Positions 58,217 to 64,000 of a stretch of 64,000 nt of DNA are shown here, piece after piece. Each line of letters opens with the position of its first letter. Within the stretch, counting starts at the first letter, position 1. Both the position numbers and the translations under genes were made by a program. Source of the stretch: an uncultured Acetatifactor sp. (lineage in GTDB: Bacteria; Bacillota; Clostridia; Lachnospirales; Lachnospiraceae); NCBI GenBank assembly GCA_910589035.1, contig CAJUSI010000098.1, positions 70,928 through 134,927 on the forward strand. Direction: 5' to 3'. The notes beneath the pieces are model-generated. The model worked only from the letters and a program-made list of their open reading frames with translations, did not search any database and was not told where the DNA came from.

Positions 58217-60790
58217 TCAAATATTCTCGTTCTGAATGGTCTGTATAATATTCTGCCTGTTGATCTTTGCCATGGAATAATGCATAATCCCATATAACAG
58301 GAGGATCACCGCTGCGGCTGCCGTGGCAATCCCCTTCCAGGGAAACACAAATTCCATCACTATTCCGCTGTTCATCGCCATATGAAAGCAGAAGGAGAAA
58401 ATAATGCCCAGAGGAATCCCGATCAGGAGCGCCTTCCCGCCATAGAAAAATCCCTCCAGCCAGATCATGCGGCGGAATTCCCGCCCCGTCATTCCCACGG
58501 ATTTCAGCATGGCGAATTCCGGCGCCCGAAGCTCCATATTGGTAGTGATGGTGTTGAAAATATTAGTGATGCCGATCAGCGCTATCACCGTGATAAACCC
58601 ATACAGAAAGATGAACACCGTCAGGTACAGGCTTCTCTCTGATCTGAGTTGCGCCTCATAATTTGTCACCGTATATCCCTGGAAGGCAAAATCATTCCGG
58701 ATAATCTCCTCCAGCTGATCCGCATTCTCGCATTGAATATAAATCTCAATATTATCATAGGTAATCCTGAGAGGGTGGCTGTCCATCCACTCATCGCTCA
58801 CAATCAGCTGAATATCGCTGAGAAACCCGTTTTCCATGCTCATGGGGCAGACATCCGTCTGGGTCAGTACCTGGATCTCCACGGGTACATCCTTAGCGCC
58901 TGTTCCTCTGATCACATCCCCGGAGGCGAATTCCGCCAGCTCTCCTTCCCTGATAAGGATTTTGCCGTTCTCCCTGTATTCACTCCTGTGATGCGCCAGC
59001 ACGATGGCCTTGTCCACGGCCTCCTCCACGGAGACTCCCACCTGAGCGCAGAAACGGGCATATTCCTCCTCCCCCAGCGTTTTCACCTGTATCATTCCCT
59101 CCTGCGCCGCAAACCGCCGTCCCAGGTCCGTATAGGGAATCTGTGTCCAATCCGGCAGGAAGCCTGCGCGCCGGGAAATCTCTACCCTTTTCACCCCGTC
59201 CAGCTGTGCGATCTGTACAGCTTTCTCATAGTCATGATTCCAGATGCTCACACGCATCTCGTAGGTCAGATTTTCATTGTAGAGCCCATTGGCATAGGCC
59301 ACGAGACTTGCAAAGGTGGACATCCCGATATAGATTGCCACACTGACCGCGATGGATATCACTGTGGTGCGATATTTCACCTTTGCCCTCTTTAAATTCT
59401 TATAGGCTATTCTCCCCCCGATTCCGAAGAGGCTGCCTATCGTACCGGGGCAGCGCAGTCTGTTTCCTTTTATCCTTATCGTGTCGTTGGACCGGATGGC
59501 ACTGATGGGAGAAATCTCTGCCGCCCGTCTGGCGGATTTGGAGGCGGAAAGCAATATGGTGACCGCTGCCAGAACAGCTGCCAGCAGAATTGCCCCCGGG
59601 GAAACGGCAAAGTGCAGGGGAAGGGCGACAGCATCCTCCACCATACCCCCTACCAGCAGCACAAGAATGGCCGTGGCCGCAATTCCGCACAGGATTCCCA
59701 GAGGAATTCCCACTATCCCCAGGGCAGCCGCCTCATACAATACGATTTTTCTCTGCTGCCCGGAGGTGGTGCCCACGGAGGCCAGCCTGCCGTAGAGCTT
59801 CATTTTCTCCGTCAGAGAGATTACAAAGCTGTTGCGGATGCAGAATACGCTGGTCAGTACGATAATCACAATGCCGATGACGGCCATGGAATAAATGGCA
59901 TTCATGAGTCCGGAGGAGAAAACCATCAGCACCCATCGAAGCAGCTCATAATTTTCCTCCACATATTTCGCAACCTTTCTTACCTGCTGCTCTTCTTCCC
60001 ATGACAGATGAGAATTGATGGAGGCTCTCTCATACAGCTCTTCGGACACTCCCAGGATGCCTGCGGTCACTTTTGAAGCGTGATGGACTCCCCAGTCCGT
60101 GTACCTGGCATATACCGTCAGAATACCTGTTTGTGCCGGCGTCTCCAGTCGGGTGTACACGGAGTAGCCCGGCGCCATTCTCCCTTCCACATTCTCATTG
60201 GGCCGCTCTATTATGCCGACGATGGTATACTCTTTCCTGCCGGTCTGCTCCAGAATCTCTTCTTCATAGAGATAGGCGGTTTCCTGATTCAGCCTGTATC
60301 CCTCGGACATCCGGCTGCCTGTACCCAGCTCCAGCACGTCTCCCACCCCTATGTCCACCAGTCCGTTGCTGCGGATATGCCTGCTGATCACAAGCTCCGT
60401 GTCATTCTCGGGCATCCTGCCCTCCGCCAGATGAAGCGCCAGCATTCCCTCCGCCTTCTCATCCATGGCGCATACGTATAAATAAGGCTTATCCGGGTTT
60501 TGGCTTCCCTCCAGCCGCGCATACCCCACCTCCTCCACCAGTCCGTATTCTTCCACATTGACATTATTCCGGAAAAGCTTCAGATAATCGGAGTCCACAT
60601 CGATAAAACAGTAATGATAATCTCCGCTGTTTTCCTTTTCAAAGGCAACCATGCTGGCCCGAAAGCTCACAGCCATACATGCCACACCCGTAATCAGGGC
60701 CGTGGCAAGAATGATCCCGATAATGGTCACAGCAGTTCGCTTGGGATTGTTCTTCAGGGAGCGGTAACAGCATTTTTTCAGAATATTCAT
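58217..60790 (-). CDS. FtsX/MacB-type ABC transporter permease
   Basis: The 857-residue permease has an N-terminal span (about 18-40), a ~230-residue outside domain, three spans (about 290-430), a second short span near 480 with another outside domain of ~200 residues, and three C-terminal spans (about 735-840). This is the duplicated FtsX arrangement of Bce/LolE-like transporters. Its start overlaps the ATPase stop by 4 nt. Likely moves or senses a peptide or lipid at the envelope; substrate unknown. Confidence 0.9.
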   Translation of the reverse strand: MNILKKCCYRSLKNNPKRTAVTIIGIILATALITGVACMAVSFRASMVAFEKENSGDYHYCFIDVDSDYLKLFRNNVNVEEYGLVEEVGYARLEGSQNPDKPYLYVCAMDEKAEGMLALHLAEGRMPENDTELVISRHIRSNGLVDIGVGDVLELGTGSRMSEGYRLNQETAYLYEEEILEQTGRKEYTIVGIIERPNENVEGRMAPGYSVYTRLETPAQTGILTVYARYTDWGVHHASKVTAGILGVSEELYERASINSHLSWEEEQQVRKVAKYVEENYELLRWVLMVFSSGLMNAIYSMAVIGIVIIVLTSVFCIRNSFVISLTEKMKLYGRLASVGTTSGQQRKIVLYEAAALGIVGIPLGILCGIAATAILVLLVGGMVEDAVALPLHFAVSPGAILLAAVLAAVTILLSASKSARRAAEISPISAIRSNDTIRIKGNRLRCPGTIGSLFGIGGRIAYKNLKRAKVKYRTTVISIAVSVAIYIGMSTFASLVAYANGLYNENLTYEMRVSIWNHDYEKAVQIAQLDGVKRVEISRRAGFLPDWTQIPYTDLGRRFAAQEGMIQVKTLGEEEYARFCAQVGVSVEEAVDKAIVLAHHRSEYRENGKILIREGELAEFASGDVIRGTGAKDVPVEIQVLTQTDVCPMSMENGFLSDIQLIVSDEWMDSHPLRITYDNIEIYIQCENADQLEEIIRNDFAFQGYTVTNYEAQLRSERSLYLTVFIFLYGFITVIALIGITNIFNTITTNMELRAPEFAMLKSVGMTGREFRRMIWLEGFFYGGKALLIGIPLGIIFSFCFHMAMNSGIVMEFVFPWKGIATAAAAVILLLYGIMHYSMAKINRQNIIQTIQNENI

Positions 60791-61494
60791 ACTTCCACTC
60801 CTCCTCTCTGTCCGCCGGACACATAGCCGTCCTCAATCTGCAGGACCCTGTCCGCCTGTTTTGCCAGCTCCAGATTATGCGTGATCATAATAACCGTCTG
60901 CCTATATCTGCGGTTGGAGGCCTTTAAAAGCTCCATAATCTCGTTTCCCGCACGGGTATCCAGATTTCCCGTGGGCTCATCTGCCAGAAGAATCGCAGGC
61001 CTCGCGATCAATGCTCTTCCGATTGCCACACGCTGCTGCTGCCCTCCCGACAGCTCATTTGGAAGGTAATTCAGCCTTTTTGTAAGCCCCAGAAGTCCTG
61101 CAAGCTCCCCCACCAGTTCCGGATCGGGCTTCCTTCCGTCCAGTTCACAGGGCAGCATCATATTCTCCTCCACCGTCAGCACGGGGATCAGATTATAAAA
61201 CTGATAAATCAGCCCCACCTGTCTCCTGCGGAAGATGGCAAGCCTGTCGTCGTTCATTTTGTAAATATCATTGTCCTCTATCAGAACTCTCCCGGAGGTC
61301 GGTCTGTCCACGCCGCCCAGCATATGCATTAATGTTGATTTGCCGCTTCCTGAGCTTCCCACAATGGCCACAAACTCCCCCTGGGCCACGGAAATACTCA
61401 CATCGTTCACCGCAATGACCTCGTTATTCCCCTTTCCGTATCTTTTGCACAAATGCTCCGTCCTGAGAATTTCCAACTTTCTTCCCTGCTCCAT
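60787..61494 (-). CDS. ABC transporter ATP-binding protein (LolD/MacB type)
   Basis: The 235-residue ATPase has Walker A VGSSGSGKSTLMHMLGG, Q-loop VGLIYQFYNLIPVLT, signature LSGGQQQRVAIGRAL, Walker B ILLADEPTGNLD and switch IMITHNLELA. Forms the transporter with the overlapping permease. A response-regulator-like box lies just upstream at 61578-61611. Confidence 0.96.
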   Translation of the reverse strand: MEQGRKLEILRTEHLCKRYGKGNNEVIAVNDVSISVAQGEFVAIVGSSGSGKSTLMHMLGGVDRPTSGRVLIEDNDIYKMNDDRLAIFRRRQVGLIYQFYNLIPVLTVEENMMLPCELDGRKPDPELVGELAGLLGLTKRLNYLPNELSGGQQQRVAIGRALIARPAILLADEPTGNLDTRAGNEIMELLKASNRRYRQTVIMITHNLELAKQADRVLQIEDGYVSGGQRGGVEV

Positions 61495-61577
61495 TTCTTC
61501 ACCATACCTTTCTGAAACGCCTCCCGAAATTGCAGTTATCCTCCTGCTTCCTTCCGCTTTGCGCCTTTCTCGGTTTC

Positions 61578-61611
61578 AGTATAGTAAACGAAGATGACAT
61601 TTCCGTGACAA
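61578..61611 (-). promoter_or_regulatory. Promoter with 11-bp direct repeats before the ABC genes
   Basis: On minus, TTGTCA (61611-61606) and ATGTCA (61600-61595) repeat with an 11-bp period, the spacing of OmpR-family binding sites. TTGTCA lies 17 bp from TTTACT (61588-61583), with TATACT (61583-61578) beside it. Probably bound by the regulator at 62867-63571. Confidence 0.6.
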
Positions 61612-61624
61612 TTCCGTATTATAT

Positions 61625-62857
61625 TTATTTTTTCATAAATTTAAGCGTAAAAACCGTTCCCCTGCCAATCCCGGATTTCACGGACAGCGACCCGTTCTGC
61701 CTTTCCACAATCTCCCTGGCCAGAGCAAGGCCGATTCCCATACTGTCCTCCCGGACGGAACTCCCATTATAAAAACGCGTAAAGAGCTTTTTCTGCTCTT
61801 CCTGCGTAATTCCCCTTCCGTAATCTCTTATGGCAATCTGCGTATAGATCTCGTTTTCTTCCCCGGTGATCTCTACACTGCCGCCCCTGGGACTGTATTC
61901 TATTGCATTTTTTATGAGATTTGTAAGCGCTTCCACCGTCCATTTCCGATCCGCGGACAATTTCATGCCTTCCGGAATATTCACCGAAAGAGTAATTTCC
62001 TTCCACTCCGCCGCAAGCTCCAGCTTCTGTACCGCCTCCAGGGCCAGAGCTTTTACGGAGATACCGGTTTTCTCCAGCTCCACCACACCGGCCTCCAGCC
62101 TGGATAATTTCAGCATCGCGGTCACCAGCCAGGACATTCCGGTAATCTGGCGCAGTATCTCAGACAGAAAATGCCGTCTTGTCTCCTCGTCCATTTCGGT
62201 GTCTTCCGCCAGATTATCCACGAGCACAACCACCGAAGTCAGCGGGGTTTTCAGCTGATGGGAAATATTGGCCACGGAATCCGCAAGCGCCTGCCTCTGC
62301 TCCACCGCCTGCGTTGCCTGCTGCTTTAACAGCACTGTGGTCTTGTAGATTTCATTTCGCAGTCCGCTCAGTTCGTCGTCCACATTCTCTTCGATATCCA
62401 GCCTGTACCTGCCCCGGTTCAGCGCTTCCATATAATTCGTCAAATCCAGAATCCTCCTCTGCCTCTTCCCCAGATACCGGAAAAAAAGAAAACCGCATAA
62501 AAACATCAGAAAAAAATAAAGGACATTGGCGCAGATCCGCAGTCCGCTCAGCCAATGCTCCTGTATCGGAAAAGAATCTCCCCCCGCTTCCATAAAGACA
62601 CCGTACGCTCTCAGAATATCAGTCCCCGTACTTTCATTTCTCTGATCATTTATAATACGGATCAATTCCTCCTCCGGCACATCCGGATATACCTCCGCCA
62701 CATTTCCGAGCAGAACAGCCAGCAGCTCATTGTATTCCGAACGCATCTGCCTGCCGGAGATTTCCAGGATGCAGTTTACTACAATCCCGGCTGCAAGAAT
62801 CAATACCAGAAAAATAAGAACCGCCTTCTTTGACTCCCGATTCCATATCATACGCAA
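61625..62857 (-). CDS. Sensor histidine kinase
   Basis: The 410-residue kinase has two membrane segments (about 12-32 and 105-127) around a ~70-residue outside loop, a HAMP-like linker, HisKA with SVANISHQLKTPLTSVVVLVD and HATPase boxes (NLIKNAIEYS, SMGIGLALAREIV). It lies 10 nt after the response regulator and controls, by context, the ABC genes downstream. Confidence 0.95.
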   Translation of the reverse strand: MRMIWNRESKKAVLIFLVLILAAGIVVNCILEISGRQMRSEYNELLAVLLGNVAEVYPDVPEEELIRIINDQRNESTGTDILRAYGVFMEAGGDSFPIQEHWLSGLRICANVLYFFLMFLCGFLFFRYLGKRQRRILDLTNYMEALNRGRYRLDIEENVDDELSGLRNEIYKTTVLLKQQATQAVEQRQALADSVANISHQLKTPLTSVVVLVDNLAEDTEMDEETRRHFLSEILRQITGMSWLVTAMLKLSRLEAGVVELEKTGISVKALALEAVQKLELAAEWKEITLSVNIPEGMKLSADRKWTVEALTNLIKNAIEYSPRGGSVEITGEENEIYTQIAIRDYGRGITQEEQKKLFTRFYNGSSVREDSMGIGLALAREIVERQNGSLSVKSGIGRGTVFTLKFMKK

Positions 62858-62866
62858 ATACTCCCT

Positions 62867-63571
62867 TCAAATATCTATCCGGATTTCCTGTACCTCCATC
62901 CTGTAGCCCATACCCCGTACGGTTTTAATCAGCTTTCCGTCTGGATCCCCCAATTTTTCGCGAAGCCTCTTCATGGTGACGGACAAAGTATTGTCATTTA
63001 CAAAATTTCCGGACATATCCCATACATCCGCCAGGATCTCGTCCCGGGTAAAAAGCTTTTCCGGATGGGACATCATATTATAAAGAATCTTGTATTCCAG
63101 TCTGGTCAGAGCGACTTCATTCCCGCCGCATTTCACTTTTCCGGTCTCCGTATTTAAGCTGATCCCGCCGCAGCGAAATATCCTGCTGCCCTTCCCGTTT
63201 CTGCGCAATACCCCTCTTATACGGGACACAAGCTCCCTGTTGCGGAAAGGCTTGATCACATAGTCCTCTGCGCCAAGCTCCAGTCCCCTTACCACATCCG
63301 CCTCCTCTTCCCTGGCGGTCAGAAATATCACAGGAGCGCCGGCTTCACGCTTTATCCTTTTGCAGAGTGCAAAGCCGTCCCCATCCGGAAGCATTATATC
63401 CAGCAGAACCAGATCCCAGTCCATGCTGTCCAGATATTTCAAGGCCTGCGCCATTGTTCTGGCTGTCATTACCTGATACCCTTCCTGGGAAAGCAGGTAT
63501 TCCAGCCCCATGATAATCCCCTCATTGTCTTCCACAAGCATGATGCGCATTTCCGATTCCCGTCCTCCCAT
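62867..63571 (-). CDS. OmpR/PhoB-family response regulator
   Basis: About 234 residues: receiver with Asp58 in LVLLDIMLPDGDGFAL, Lys in YVIKPFRNRELVS and a winged helix (VALTRLEYKILYNMMSHPEKLFTRDEILADVWDMSGNFVNDNTLSVTMKRLREKL). ATG 63550 (MRIMLVEDNEG) is the alternative start; neither has a well-spaced ribosome site. Confidence 0.94.
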   Translation of the reverse strand: MGGRESEMRIMLVEDNEGIIMGLEYLLSQEGYQVMTARTMAQALKYLDSMDWDLVLLDIMLPDGDGFALCKRIKREAGAPVIFLTAREEEADVVRGLELGAEDYVIKPFRNRELVSRIRGVLRRNGKGSRIFRCGGISLNTETGKVKCGGNEVALTRLEYKILYNMMSHPEKLFTRDEILADVWDMSGNFVNDNTLSVTMKRLREKLGDPDGKLIKTVRGMGYRMEVQEIRIDI

Positions 63572-63693
63572 TTGTGCAAAGTTTTTCTGTCATACAAAAG
63601 CTGATTCAGCAATCACGATTGTCTGCACACACCGGTTCTGTCTCGCCATGGGCTCAGTACAGATCTGCATTAATATCGAGTTATGCCAGACGT

Positions 63694-63720
63694 AAAAAAA
63701 GAGTAGTAAATCTACTCTTT
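63694..63720 (-). terminator. Terminator of the rRNA operon
   Basis: On minus, AAAGAGTAG pairs with CTACTCTTT around a 5-nt loop and runs into TTTTTTT. It lies about 100 nt after the 23S 3' end. Confidence 0.9.
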
Positions 63721-63821
63721 AGAAATGATAATATTCATTTGAAAGATATCATGTTTTCATTCATTATACCCTCAAAACCGAACACTGAACTCCAAATCCC
63801 ATCCTTGTCTCTTCCTCTTCC

Positions 63822-64000
63822 TGGTTAAGCTTTCGTCCGATTAGTAGGTGTCAGCTGTACACATTGCTGTGCCTGCACCCCACCCCTATCTACCCCGTAC
63901 TCTCCGGGGGGACTTATGGCTTTCGCCTTGGATAACCCATCTTGAGGGGGGCTTCACGCTTAGATGCCTTCAGCGTTTATCCCCTCCGGGCTTGGCTACC
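63822..64000 (-). rRNA. 23S ribosomal RNA, 3' end (partial)
   Basis: The reverse complement reads as the end of 23S rRNA: GGGATAAACGCTGAAGGCAT, CTAAGCGTGAAGCCCCCCTC, and a final CTAATCGGACGAAAGCTTAACC-type end. About 180 nt are in the window; the rest lies to the right. The exact mature end (about 63822) is estimated from the closing GGTTAAGC stem. No 5S gene is found between it and the terminator. Confidence 0.95.

Overview
The window looks like chromosomal DNA of a moderately GC-rich Lachnospiraceae-type Clostridia. The reasons are the syntenic blocks ylxM-ffh-rpsP-khpA-rimM-trmD-rplS-lepB-rbgA-rnhB-ylqG-ylqH-yraN, (radical SAM DUF512)-der-plsY-gpsA, rnc-smc-ftsY and yceD-rpmF / plsX-acpP, together with an Agr-type peptide quorum-sensing locus and strong AGGAGG ribosome binding sites. 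Genus is not determined. Nearly everything lies on the minus strand; the plus-strand genes are agrBD, prs, and the sigma/propeller pair.

Layout. 1-4 kb: an Agr system (agrB and agrD on plus; an agrC-like kinase and agrA-like LytTR regulator on minus, converging at a shared terminator), a divergent double promoter with four candidate AgrA boxes, and the start of a secreted protein gene at the left edge. 4-9 kb: gpsA, plsY, der and the DUF512 radical SAM gene. 9-14 kb: prs and a large two-component system. 14-26 kb: pgeF and the long ribosome/secretion housekeeping cluster, which carries three oddities: a TrmD-acetyltransferase fusion, a RimM with an 11-residue repeat insertion, and a second signal peptidase lacking the catalytic lysine. 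26.1-26.5 kb: a gene-poor stretch with the anatomy of a type I toxin-antitoxin locus whose toxin frame is apparently lost. 26.6-33.2 kb: regulator-kinase-lipoprotein-ABC operon. 33.4-36.2 kb: sigma factor plus a membrane-anchored protein that may be its anti-sigma. 36-44 kb: YitT, ilvA, ftsY, smc, rnc. 44-46 kb: acpP, plsX, rpmF (59 aa), yceD. 46-52 kb: MATE pump, tRNA-Leu(CAA), an S66 peptidase, lysA and ddh. 52-58 kb: ung, hisF, hisH, a charged membrane protein, a sirtuin-like protein and cheV. 58-63.6 kb: another regulator-kinase-ABC operon. 63.8-64 kb: the 3' end of a 23S rRNA gene on minus, with no 5S gene before its terminator.

How it fits together. Phospholipid and fatty acid supply (gpsA, plsY, plsX, acpP), co-translational targeting (ffh, ftsY, lepB) and ribosome assembly (der, rbgA, rimM, trmD, rnc) dominate. 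Three OmpR-family two-component systems, one LytTR system and one sigma factor form a dense layer of envelope and cell-density sensing. cheV is consistent with a chemotactic cell.

The most interesting new signals are the symmetric AgrA-type operator at 329-483, the cysteine-free AgrD, and the type I toxin-antitoxin-like locus at 26115-26515.
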